A stretch of DNA of 64,000 nt, taken from the NCBI GenBank assembly GCA_012798135.1, contig JAAZNU010000022.1:1-64000 (forward strand), written 5' to 3'. Positions 53,596-64,000 of the stretch are shown here, in pieces. The notes beneath the pieces were generated by a model that had not been told where the DNA came from, did not search any database, and saw only the letters and a list, made by a program, of their open reading frames with translations. The position numbers were made by a program, and so were the translations under genes. The first letter of the stretch is position 1. Each line of letters opens with the position of its first letter. Source of the stretch: Veillonellaceae bacterium (GTDB taxonomy: Bacteria; Bacillota_C; Negativicutes; UBA1444).

Positions 53596-54351
53596 TCACT
53601 CCTTAGTAAGCGGATGATCCAGAAATTCGGCGACTTTATCAAATACGATTTGACGTTCAATATCGATGGTAATGACATGGCCGGATTTTTTCAGCCAAAA
53701 CAGTTCCTTGTCTGAGGTGCCCAAATGATCCAGGATATAACTTGCACTTTCTGGCCTTACCGTATGTTCATGGCGGGAATGGATCAGCAGGGTCGGACTT
53801 TGGACAAGCGGCAAATCCGACTGCACCGACCGGATGAGTTCAAGCAGACTTGACAGACAGTCAAGCGGAGTGCAGTCATAGCCGACATAGTATTGAGGGT
53901 CGATGTCATAATCCCGGCGCTTTTTGGGTATAAAGCGGTGAAATGCACGGTAAAGCGGCAATAACGGCAATCTCTTGGCGGTTAAAAAGATGGGAGTGCT
54001 TAATGCCGCCACTCGATCCACTGAATATTCAGCGGCCAGTTTCAGTGACAGCAGACCGCCCATGGAAAGTCCCACTACGTTGACGCGTGGGCATAAACCA
54101 CCCAGCAGGGTGAAGCCGTCGACGGCGGCGCCATACCAATGTCGCCAAGTGGTGGATTCCATGTCCTCAACGCAGGTGCCGTGCCCGGGCAGGCGAATCG
54201 CCAGCACGGTAAAACCTCTTTGATGCAGTGATTCTCCCAGTAGCCGCATCTCCGCCGGGGTGCCGGTAAATCCATGAATCAATAAAACCCCGTTTGAACC
54301 GCCCTTTAATAAAAACGGATCGGCTCCAGGCATGATTCGCAGGGTTTTCAT
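53596..54351 (-). CDS. est: Carboxylesterase (alpha/beta hydrolase, Est30-like)
   Basis: The 251-aa protein starts at ATG 54351 behind GGAGAG. It shows the oxyanion loop HGFTGTPAEM, the nucleophile elbow GLSMGGLLS, a late Asp/His pair (HSRHEHTV and SGHVITID) and the length of monoacylglycerol/Est30 carboxylesterases. In Firmicutes an esterase of this type often sits between secG and rnr, as it broadly does here. It is the first gene of the est-hypothetical-thioesterase-rnr-smpB run. Confidence 0.87.
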   Translation of the reverse strand: MKTLRIMPGADPFLLKGGSNGVLLIHGFTGTPAEMRLLGESLHQRGFTVLAIRLPGHGTCVEDMESTTWRHWYGAAVDGFTLLGGLCPRVNVVGLSMGGLLSLKLAAEYSVDRVAALSTPIFLTAKRLPLLPLYRAFHRFIPKKRRDYDIDPQYYVGYDCTPLDCLSSLLELIRSVQSDLPLVQSPTLLIHSRHEHTVRPESASYILDHLGTSDKELFWLKKSGHVITIDIERQIVFDKVAEFLDHPLTKE

Positions 54352-54460
54352 GCAACATTCTCTCCTTGCTGTTCTACTTTCCAAGAATTCCACAGGGGAG
54401 GCCGCAAACCCTGCTTAAAGTATAGTATAATACATTCATCACTGTATGTGGAGGAATGGA

Positions 54461-56107
54461 ATGTCTAGGCCGTTGTATGTCATCGGGCATCGGAACCCGG
54501 ATACGGATTCGATTTGTTCAGCGATTGGCTACGCCCACCTGAAACAGGCGATGGGTGAGTCGGCGGTGCCGGCCAGGGCAGGACAGATGAATGCGGAAAC
54601 CCGTTTTGTGTTGGAACGGTTTCGACAGGAATCCCCGATACTGATTCCCGACTTGTATCCGCGCGCCCGCGATATTATGTCGCCAGTTCTGGTGACAATC
54701 CTGCCGGATCAGACCCTGCGCGAACTGGGCCGAATGATGCGCGAAAACAATGGAAAATCGGCGGCTGTGATCGATGAAAAGGGAATTCTTTTGGGGATTG
54801 TTTCCCTGGGCGACTTGGCCCGGCGTTATTTCGAAGAATTGGAGATGCCGGATTTAGCCTCGGCAGGAGTGAGATTCCGGGGTATTCTGGCAGTGTTGAA
54901 TGGGAAAATTGCCGTGGCGGGCGATATGGACCGGCGAGTCCGGGGAAAAATATGGATCGCCGCCGCCAAAGCAGAAACGTTTTGCAATTTGATCGGCGCC
55001 GGGGATATTGTCTTGGCGGGTGACCGCGAAGAGGCTCAGCTAAAGCTGCTGGATTGCGGAATTGATGCCTTGGTGCTTACCGGCAACGCGCCTGCGGGCA
55101 ACGTTCTGCGGGAACGGGCCGCCGCAAAAGGGATCTTCGTATTCCAGACAAGTTTTGATACCTATACGGCCGCTCGTTTGATCAATCAGAGCATTCCGGT
55201 CCGAGTGATCATGCAACAAAACGTTGTTTCTTTCCGTCCGTCGGATTTAGTCAGTGATATTAGGGAAACGATAGTGCGAACCCGGTTCCGAAACTATCCG
55301 GTGACGGAAAATGGCCGAATTATTGGCATGATCAACCGCGAGCGACTGATTGTCCCGGAGCGGGAAAAAGTAATTCTGGTTGACCACAATGAGAAAACTC
55401 AGGCGGTGGCCGGCATCGAGGAAGCCCATATTCTTGAGATTATTGATCACCATCGCTTGGGAGGACTGGAAACGGGGGAGCCCATTTTCATTCGACACGA
55501 TCCCGTGGGCTCGACCTCGACTATCGTTGCCAATATGCATTGGCACCGCAATGTGAAAATGTCTGAAAATATCGCCGGCGTGCTTCTGTCAGGCATCCTT
55601 TCGGATACGTTGTTGTTTAAGTCGCCAACATCTACTCCGCAGGATCGGGAAACAGCAAAACAACTCGCCCAAATTGCCGGTGTTGATTTGACCGAATTCG
55701 GCATGGCCGTGTTGCGGGCCGGATCGCGATTTAATGGAATGGAGCCGGAAGAAATCATCCGGTATGACTTGAAAGAATTTCAGATCGCGGATTATCGGGT
55801 TTCGATCAGTCAGATCACCGTAATGGATGCCGCGGATATTTTGGCAAAGCGTTCGGAAGGTTTGGAAGGGGCTCTGTCCATGGTGCGTCAGAAAGAAGGG
55901 TTCGATCTATCCCTCTTGATGGTCACGGATATTTTGCAGGAAACAACTCATTTGCTCCACGCCGGGCGGCCAACCAGCCTGTTGCGCCGTGCTTTTGGTG
56001 CTCAAAGCACGGATACGTTATTTGTCCTGCTCCAAACCATGTCGAGAAAGAAACAGGTAGTGCCGCCATTGGTGGAGGCGGCGCGGGAGGAAGAACTCTC
56101 GATGTAG
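54461..56107 (+). CDS. ppaC: Family II inorganic pyrophosphatase with CBS-DRTGG insert
   Basis: The 548-aa protein starts at ATG 54461, six bases after GGAGG. The DHH-type core shows GHRNPDTDSICSA, DHNEKTQAV, IDHHRLG and VGSTSTIVANM; the C-terminal DHHA2 domain ends with SRKKQVVPPL. Between them lies a regulatory insert of about 240 residues with two CBS halves around a DRTGG domain. Such enzymes hydrolyse pyrophosphate with Mn or Co and are controlled by adenine nucleotides. A TATAAT lies at 54426-54431. The membrane pyrophosphatase gene converges on it. Confidence 0.92.
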   Translation: MSRPLYVIGHRNPDTDSICSAIGYAHLKQAMGESAVPARAGQMNAETRFVLERFRQESPILIPDLYPRARDIMSPVLVTILPDQTLRELGRMMRENNGKSAAVIDEKGILLGIVSLGDLARRYFEELEMPDLASAGVRFRGILAVLNGKIAVAGDMDRRVRGKIWIAAAKAETFCNLIGAGDIVLAGDREEAQLKLLDCGIDALVLTGNAPAGNVLRERAAAKGIFVFQTSFDTYTAARLINQSIPVRVIMQQNVVSFRPSDLVSDIRETIVRTRFRNYPVTENGRIIGMINRERLIVPEREKVILVDHNEKTQAVAGIEEAHILEIIDHHRLGGLETGEPIFIRHDPVGSTSTIVANMHWHRNVKMSENIAGVLLSGILSDTLLFKSPTSTPQDRETAKQLAQIAGVDLTEFGMAVLRAGSRFNGMEPEEIIRYDLKEFQIADYRVSISQITVMDAADILAKRSEGLEGALSMVRQKEGFDLSLLMVTDILQETTHLLHAGRPTSLLRRAFGAQSTDTLFVLLQTMSRKKQVVPPLVEAAREEELSM

Positions 56108-56119
56108 ATCATGGGATAA

Positions 56120-56156
56120 GAAATCCCCCGGGATCATTAAGAACCCGGGGGATTTC
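56120..56156. terminator. Terminator between the two pyrophosphatase genes
   Basis: GAAATCCCCCGGG (56120-56132) and CCCGGGGGATTTC (56144-56156) form a perfect 13-bp stem with an 11-base loop; usable from both directions. Confidence 0.85.
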
Positions 56157-56184
56157 CTGTCATTGAAAAGGTTTCGTAGTCGGC

Positions 56185-58206
56185 TTATTTTATAAATTTG
56201 GTCAACAAACCGCCATACTGATAAATAACTGGTGCAAAAACCAGCGATACGATCGTCATCAATTTGATCAGGATATTCATGGCTGGGGAAGAGGTGTCTT
56301 TGAACGGGTCACCAACGGTATCGCCGACGACTGCCGACTTATGGGCTTGGCTTCCTTTGCCGCCAAATTCGCCGCCTTCGATGTACTTCTTGGCATTATC
56401 CCAAGCTCCACCGGCATTGGCCATGAACAAAGCCATTAAAACACCGGTGACGAGCGCGCCGGCGATGAATCCGGCCAAGGCGGCGGCACCCAGAGTGAAG
56501 CCCATAACCAGAGGCAGAATGACGGCCAGCGAGCCGGGCAGCAACATCTTCTTCAAAGCCGCGGCGGTAGAAATATCTACGCATTTGGCATAGTCCGGCT
56601 TTCCTTTGCCCTCCATGATGCCAGCAATGGTACGGAACTGCCGACGAACTTCCTCGATCATCTCATTCGCGGCGTCACCAACCGCTTCCATGGTTAACGC
56701 GGCGAACAGGAACGGAATCATAGCGCCGATGAGCAGTCCGGTCAAGGTCAGAGGGTTCAGCAAATCGATGGTGTCCAGTTTGACGGCTTGCGCGTAAGAG
56801 GCGAACAACGCCAAGGCCGTAAGTGCGGCCGAGCCGATCGCAAAACCTTTGGCGATGGCGGCCGTGGTATTTCCGACAGCATCTAATTTGTCGGTGATTT
56901 CACGGACGCTGTGAGGCAGTTCCGACATTTCGGCAATGCCGCCGGCATTATCCGAGATGGGGCCGTAAGCATCTACTGCGACCGTAATACCCGTCGTTGA
57001 CAACATGCCAACTGCCGCCAAAGAAATTCCATAGAGCCCAAGCAAAGCATTTTCGGCGCCACCCATGGCGTAATAAGAAACCAGCATGCCGATGCTGATG
57101 CAGATCATCGGCCACATGGTGGAATACATACCGACAGCCATGCCGGAAATTAAAGTGGTGGCGGCACCGGTTTGCGATTGATAGGCAATGGTTTTTACTG
57201 ATTGGTAATCACCGGAAGTGTAAATTTCCGTAATTTTGCCAATGGCCAAACCGGAAGCCAAGCCGGCGGACAGAGCCGCAAAGGCTTTCAGGTTGCCGAA
57301 AATCATTTGACTTAAAATGCCTGCCGCGACGATCGTGATGCCGCCGGCAACATACGTACCAAGGTTAAGAGCTGCTTGAGGATTGTTTCCCTTGCTTTCC
57401 CGACCGATCAAGATGCCGATGATGCAGGCCACAATGCCAAGGCCGCACAGCGCAAAAGCATAGAGAATACCCTCACCGTTTTTAAAGAGGATGGCGCCGA
57501 GCGTGAACGCCCCAACGATCGAGCCGACATAGGATTCAAACAGGTCGGCGCCCATACCGGCAACGTCGCCGACATTGTCGCCGACATTATCGGCAATGAC
57601 GGCCGGATTGCGCGGATCATCTTCCGGAATGCCGGCTTCCACTTTGCCAACCAAATCGGCGCCGACGTCAGCCGCTTTGGTATAAATCCCGCCGCCGACA
57701 CGGGCAAATAATGCGATCGAACTGGCGCCAAGGCTAAAACCGGTGATGTAATCAACATTCTGGTTGAACAGCAGGAAAAATGCACCCAATCCCAACGTAC
57801 CCAAGCCAACAACACACATACCCATGACGGACCCACCGGAAAAAGCAATTTTCAAGGCTGGGCTGATTCCGTGTTGGGCGGCGGCGGCAGTGCGAACATT
57901 TGCTTTTGTCGCTACCTGCATACCGAAGTATCCGGCAAGAATCGAGCAAAGAGCGCCGCCAAGAAAACAGGCTGCTGTTTGCCAGCTGATGAAGAGGGCC
58001 AGAACTGCGGCTACGATTACGATAAAAATAGCAAGATATCGGTACTCGCGGTACAGGAATGCCATGGCTCCCTCATGAATATAGCCGGCGATTTCTTTCA
58101 TGCGAGCATTGCCGGGGTCTTTGCTGCTGATGCCTGCACTGAGGTAAAAAGCAAATGCAAGCGCCAACGCTCCGGCCAGGGTGGAAAGGACGAGGTACAT
58201 TTCCAA
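56185..58206 (-). CDS. hppA: Membrane ion-translocating pyrophosphatase (HppA), K+-dependent type
   Basis: The 673-aa protein has about 16 membrane segments and the conserved substrate motifs DVGADLVGKVEAGIPEDDPRNPA, DNVGDNVGDVAGMGADLFESY and a C-terminal GDTVGDPFKDTSSPAMNILIKL. The K+-dependence region reads GNTTAAIAKGFAIGSAALTAL, with Ala where K+-independent enzymes have Lys, so it should need K+ and could pump Na+ or H+. Start: TTG 58206, eight bases after AAAGGAGG, fits better than the ATG six bases later. It couples pyrophosphate hydrolysis to ion export. Confidence 0.95.
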   Translation of the reverse strand: MEMYLVLSTLAGALALAFAFYLSAGISSKDPGNARMKEIAGYIHEGAMAFLYREYRYLAIFIVIVAAVLALFISWQTAACFLGGALCSILAGYFGMQVATKANVRTAAAAQHGISPALKIAFSGGSVMGMCVVGLGTLGLGAFFLLFNQNVDYITGFSLGASSIALFARVGGGIYTKAADVGADLVGKVEAGIPEDDPRNPAVIADNVGDNVGDVAGMGADLFESYVGSIVGAFTLGAILFKNGEGILYAFALCGLGIVACIIGILIGRESKGNNPQAALNLGTYVAGGITIVAAGILSQMIFGNLKAFAALSAGLASGLAIGKITEIYTSGDYQSVKTIAYQSQTGAATTLISGMAVGMYSTMWPMICISIGMLVSYYAMGGAENALLGLYGISLAAVGMLSTTGITVAVDAYGPISDNAGGIAEMSELPHSVREITDKLDAVGNTTAAIAKGFAIGSAALTALALFASYAQAVKLDTIDLLNPLTLTGLLIGAMIPFLFAALTMEAVGDAANEMIEEVRRQFRTIAGIMEGKGKPDYAKCVDISTAAALKKMLLPGSLAVILPLVMGFTLGAAALAGFIAGALVTGVLMALFMANAGGAWDNAKKYIEGGEFGGKGSQAHKSAVVGDTVGDPFKDTSSPAMNILIKLMTIVSLVFAPVIYQYGGLLTKFIK

Positions 58207-58328
58207 AACAATTGCCTCCTTTGTTATGTTGAACAATTAATAAAAATCTGTCAATTTTGTTAGCGTAATTAAAATGATTAGGATATGCCAAACCAGGATT
58301 TGGGGGAAATATGCAGCCTCATGTTTCG

Positions 58329-58357
58329 CAAAAAAACGGCGGCACACCTGTACCGCC
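58329..58357 (-). terminator. Intrinsic terminator of secG
   Basis: On the minus strand GGCGG-TACAGGTGTG-CCGCC, followed by GTTTTTTTGC. Confidence 0.8.
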
Positions 58358-58376
58358 ACTTATGGATCTTTGAAAA

Positions 58377-58607
58377 TTACTGCATCAGGCGGACCAAAGT
58401 CATGGTGACGACTCCAAATACTGCTCCTAACACCATGGTGACTTTTGCCAGCATTTCGTCCAGACCTTTTTTCTTCCCACCGAACAATGTTTCCGCCCCC
58501 CCGGCAATAGACCCGGATAACCCGGCGCTTTTTCCGGACTGCAGGACGACCACTGCAATCAATGCAATTGCAATGATTGCTTCCAAGATCATCAATGCTG
58601 TTACCAA
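58377..58607 (-). CDS. secG: Protein translocase subunit SecG
   Basis: The two-helix protein has the SecG centre VVVLQSGKSAGLSGSIAGGAETLFGGKKKGLDE. I choose TTG 58607 (76 aa), ten bases after AGGGGG, because the length then equals B. subtilis SecG; ATG 58592 (71 aa) is the alternative. It stabilises the SecYEG channel. It follows eno in the usual Firmicutes order, though a terminator stands between them. Confidence 0.92.
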   Translation of the reverse strand: MVTALMILEAIIAIALIAVVVLQSGKSAGLSGSIAGGAETLFGGKKKGLDEMLAKVTMVLGAVFGVVTMTLVRLMQ

Positions 58608-58713
58608 AATTACGGCACCCCCTAACTTACTTGTACATTTTATCACAAGCAGTTTCGCGTTGACAATCGGTTTTATGACAATTCTCTCATATAATTCATG
58701 GAGAAAAGAGAAT

Positions 58714-58744
58714 GAAAAAGGCCGGGCGTATTTGCCCAGCCTTG
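58714..58744 (-). terminator. Intrinsic terminator of eno
   Basis: On the minus strand AAGGCTGGGC-AAATAC-GCCCGGCCTT with one G-U pair, followed by TTTCATTC. Confidence 0.85.
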
Positions 58745-58787
58745 GTGAAGCGCCTAATCTATGTGGTACCGTTTTGCTCGGGGAAGG

Positions 58788-61627
<2,840 letters not shown>

Positions 61628-61666
61628 GGTTTTTCTCCTCGTATTCTCACATTAATAAGTAGGATT

Positions 61667-62437
61667 TTACTGAGGCTTCACGAAATTCACGATACGAGCA
61701 AAGTCCGCGGCTTTCAGGCTGGCTCCGCCGACGAGGGCGCCATCGATGTCGGAAGCAGCCATTAATTCATCAACATTATCGGGCTTGACGCTTCCGCCAT
61801 ATTGAATTCTGATGGCATCGGCGGTTGGCGTGCCAAACATGCCGGTCAGGGTGAGCCGGATAAATGAACAGACCGCGTTTGCGTCTTCCGTGGACGCCGT
61901 GCGCCCGGTTCCGATCGCCCAGATCGGTTCATAAGCGATGATAACGGATTTGGCTTCGTCGGCGGTCAGTCCCGACAAACCCAATTTGACCTGCCGGCTT
62001 ACTACGGTTGACGTGATACCGGCTTCGCGTTCCGAGAGAGATTCGCCGACACAGACAATGGGAATTAGCTTGGCGGCCAAAGCCGCCTTAAGCTTGCGAC
62101 TGACGTTTTCATCCGTTTCGGCGAAATACTGGCGGCGTTCTGAGTGACCGATGATCACGTATTCACAACCAATATCCTTGAGCATGGGAGCGGATACTTC
62201 ACCGGTGAACGCACCTTGGGACTCCCAATGCAAATTTTGGGCGCCCAATTTAATGTTTGTACCGGCCAACGCCGCCTTTACGGCGGTTAGCGCTGTGAAC
62301 GGCGGGCATACCACAATTTCGTGCTTTGACGCACAGGAGATTGAGTTCGTTAGCTCTTTAATCAATGCAATCGCTTCGACGGAAGTCTTATGCATTTTCC
62401 AATTACCGGCGATGACCGGCGTTCTTTTGTTATTCAA
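61667..62437 (-). CDS. tpiA: Triosephosphate isomerase
   Basis: The protein shows VIAGNWKMHKT (catalytic Lys), the electrophilic His in YVIIGHSERRQYF, the catalytic Glu in AYEPIWAIGTGRTA and the phosphate loop YGGSVKPDN. The start is probably TTG 62437 (256 aa): AGGAAGTGA lies eight bases before it, and the alternative GTG 62449 lies inside that ribosome site. It lies 21 bases after pgk. Confidence 0.97.
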   Translation of the reverse strand: MNNKRTPVIAGNWKMHKTSVEAIALIKELTNSISCASKHEIVVCPPFTALTAVKAALAGTNIKLGAQNLHWESQGAFTGEVSAPMLKDIGCEYVIIGHSERRQYFAETDENVSRKLKAALAAKLIPIVCVGESLSEREAGITSTVVSRQVKLGLSGLTADEAKSVIIAYEPIWAIGTGRTASTEDANAVCSFIRLTLTGMFGTPTADAIRIQYGGSVKPDNVDELMAASDIDGALVGGASLKAADFARIVNFVKPQ

Positions 62438-62458
62438 GGATTTCGTCACTTCCTGTTC

Positions 62459-63643
62459 TTATTTGTCAGCAAGAGCGGCTACTCCCGGCAAAGTTTTTCC
62501 TTCCAGAAACTCCAGCGAGGCGCCACCGCCGGTCGAGATATGCGTAATGGAACCGGCCAGACCCACTTTCTCCAGGGCCGCTACAGAATCACCACCGCCC
62601 ACAATGCTGACGGCGGCGGAATTGGCGACCGCCCGGGCTACGGCTTCCGTCCCTTTGGCAAAGACATCCATTTCAAAGACGCCCATGGGTCCATTCCATA
62701 CGATGGTCTTGGCGCCAGCAAGCGCGGCGGCAAAAGCAGCACTTGTTGCCGGACCGATATCCAGCGCCATTTCTTCCGGCCCAATGGCATCGACCGCAGT
62801 TACCCGCCAGGCCGCATCAGCCGCGAACTTGTCGGCGACGATGACGTCCGAAGGCAACAGAAGTTTTACCCCTTCATTTTGGGCTTGAAGGATTAGTTCT
62901 TTAGCCAAGAGTATTTTATCGGCTTCAATCAAGGATTTGCCGACTGCATAGCCTTGAGCGGCAAAGAAGGTGTTGGCCATTCCGCCGCCAATCAGCAATA
63001 CATCGACCTTGGTCAGCAGGTTGGCGATCACGCCGATTTTGTCGGATACTTTGGCCCCGCCGATAATCGCCGCATAGGGTCGTTCGGGATTGGTAACAGC
63101 GCGGCCAAGGAAGTCCAACTCTTTTTCCATGAGGAATCCGGCCACGGTTGGCAAAAATTTGGTGATTCCCTCCACCGATGCGTGGGCCCGATGAGACACG
63201 CCGAATGCATCATTTACGGCCAAGTCCGCCAATTTGGCCAAACCTTGGGCAAAGGCGGGATCGTTTTTCTCTTCCTCCGGGTGAAACCGGAGGTTTTCCA
63301 ACATCAATACTTCGCCCGGTTTTAGCGAGTTGGCTGCCGATTCAGCCAGAGGGCCAACGCAGTCGGCGGCGAATTGCACTTCACGCCCCAGCAAGGAAGC
63401 AAGATGCGCCGCAACAGGCTTGAGCGAAAATTCGGGCGCCGGTCCGCCTTTTGGCCGTCCCAGGTGGGCAGCGAGAATGAGCGAAGCGCCTTGCGCCAGC
63501 AAGTGGTTCAAAGTCGGTATTGTAGCGCGGACGCGAGTATCGTCTGTGATATTGCCGGACTTGTCCATGGGGACGTTATAGTCTACGCGGACAAAGACGC
63601 GTTTACCTTTGAAATCGATATCGCGCACCGTTTTTTTGTTCAC
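62459..63643 (-). CDS. pgk: Phosphoglycerate kinase
   Basis: The 394-aa protein starts at GTG 63643 behind AAGGAGGGG; the frame is open further upstream but only this start fits the family length. It has [17 protein letters not shown], the [10 protein letters not shown] loop, [13 protein letters not shown], and a C-terminal nucleotide site (WNGPMGVFE and [10 protein letters not shown]). It makes ATP from 1,3-bisphosphoglycerate. It lies 26 bases after gap in the same operon. Confidence 0.98.
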   Translation of the reverse strand: MNKKTVRDIDFKGKRVFVRVDYNVPMDKSGNITDDTRVRATIPTLNHLLAQGASLILAAHLGRPKGGPAPEFSLKPVAAHLASLLGREVQFAADCVGPLAESAANSLKPGEVLMLENLRFHPEEEKNDPAFAQGLAKLADLAVNDAFGVSHRAHASVEGITKFLPTVAGFLMEKELDFLGRAVTNPERPYAAIIGGAKVSDKIGVIANLLTKVDVLLIGGGMANTFFAAQGYAVGKSLIEADKILLAKELILQAQNEGVKLLLPSDVIVADKFAADAAWRVTAVDAIGPEEMALDIGPATSAAFAAALAGAKTIVWNGPMGVFEMDVFAKGTEAVARAVANSAAVSIVGGGDSVAALEKVGLAGSITHISTGGGASLEFLEGKTLPGVAALADK

Positions 63644-63669
63644 AGTCGGATCCCCTCCTTGTGTACGGG

Positions 63670-64000
63670 TTATAGGCCTATTTTGCCAATGTAGGCAATC
63701 AGATCGACTACACGGTTGGAATAACCCCACTCGTTGTCGTACCAACCAATCACCTTCAATTGTGTTCCATCGACAACCATGGTGGATAAAGAGTCGACGA
63801 TGCAAGAATGAGCATTGCCGTTGAAGTCCTTGGATACCAAGGGTTCGTCGCAGTATTCCAGGATTCCCTGTAACGGACCGGCAGCCGCCGCTTTTAATAC
63901 TGCGTTGACTTCTTCGACGGTAACTGGCTTTTCCATTTCAGCCACCAAATCGGTGATGGAGACATTGGGGGTCGGAACCCGCAGGGCAAAACCGTTAAGT
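63670..64000 (-). CDS. gap: Glyceraldehyde-3-phosphate dehydrogenase, C-terminal part (runs off right edge)
   Basis: About 109 codons are visible; the 5' part, including the catalytic Cys, lies beyond base 64000. The part in the window begins [19 protein letters not shown] and ends [27 protein letters not shown], the standard GAPDH C terminus. It is the first visible gene of the gap-pgk-tpiA-gpmI-eno operon. Whether a CggR-type repressor lies upstream cannot be seen. Confidence 0.97.
   Translation of the reverse strand, partial: LNGFALRVPTPNVSITDLVAEMEKPVTVEEVNAVLKAAAAGPLQGILEYCDEPLVSKDFNGNAHSCIVDSLSTMVVDGTQLKVIGWYDNEWGYSNRVVDLIAYIGKIGL

Overview
The window looks like a chromosomal segment of a diderm Firmicute, most likely Negativicutes (Sporomusa/Veillonella relatives). 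Two kinds of evidence meet. First, the block gap-pgk-tpiA-gpmI-eno-secG ... esterase ... rnr-smpB-ssrA is Firmicutes-type gene order, strong AGGAGG-type ribosome binding sites are common, and many starts are TTG or GTG. Second, there are envelope genes that need an outer membrane: an AsmA/TamB-like protein and a porin-like beta-barrel ending in Phe. The species assignment is inference. I see no insertion sequences, phage genes, CRISPR arrays or tRNAs.

Layout. 1-5.9 kb: a short-chain acyl-CoA island (CoA-transferase, two 3-hydroxyacyl-CoA dehydrogenases) around an NtrB/AtoS-like histidine kinase and a sigma-54 activator; three GG-N10-GC sigma-54 promoters face the three transcription units. 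6-9.2 kb: a large multi-PAS PP2C phosphatase/anti-sigma kinase. 9.4-15.2 kb: divergent trehalose genes (TreS-maltokinase fusion; OtsA-OtsB fusion). 15.2-20.7 kb: D-2-hydroxyacid dehydrogenase, TrkA/TrkH potassium uptake, acyl-CoA synthetase. 20.9-24.4 kb: a 56-aa small protein, a fused NapH/NapG-like polyferredoxin and phosphoglucomutase. 24.5-28.1 kb: unknown protein, porin-like protein and an OFA-family MFS transporter behind tandem ZTP-type (pfl) riboswitches, next to a CDF transporter remnant. 28.2-32 kb: AsmA-like protein, an unassigned structured RNA gene and an MscS channel. 32-38.3 kb: LysR/glyoxylate carboligase pair, EamA exporter, ArsB/NhaD-type permease and a second LysR. 38.3-45 kb: a second unassigned small RNA, SH3 protein, orphan Leu/Ile/Val-type binding lipoprotein, GGDEF protein, HlyD-like adaptor, LytM peptidase and two STAS proteins, one fused to a CDF-like dimerisation domain. 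45.2-47.6 kb: M20 amidohydrolase with a YjiH/YjiG pair. 47.7-64 kb: MalY aminotransferase, tmRNA, SmpB, RNase R, thioesterase, esterase, soluble CBS-type pyrophosphatase, membrane pyrophosphatase, SecG and the lower glycolytic operon, which runs off the right edge.

The genes suggest an anaerobe that handles short-chain acyl-CoA intermediates, pyrophosphate-driven ion pumping, formate/oxalate or glyoxylate metabolites and osmotic balance (trehalose, Trk, MscS). The most unusual points are the sigma-54 wired acyl-CoA circuit, the tandem covarying ZTP riboswitches, the two independent non-coding transcription units (about 30.5-30.8 and 38.35-38.5 kb) and the STAS-CDF-dimer fusion.
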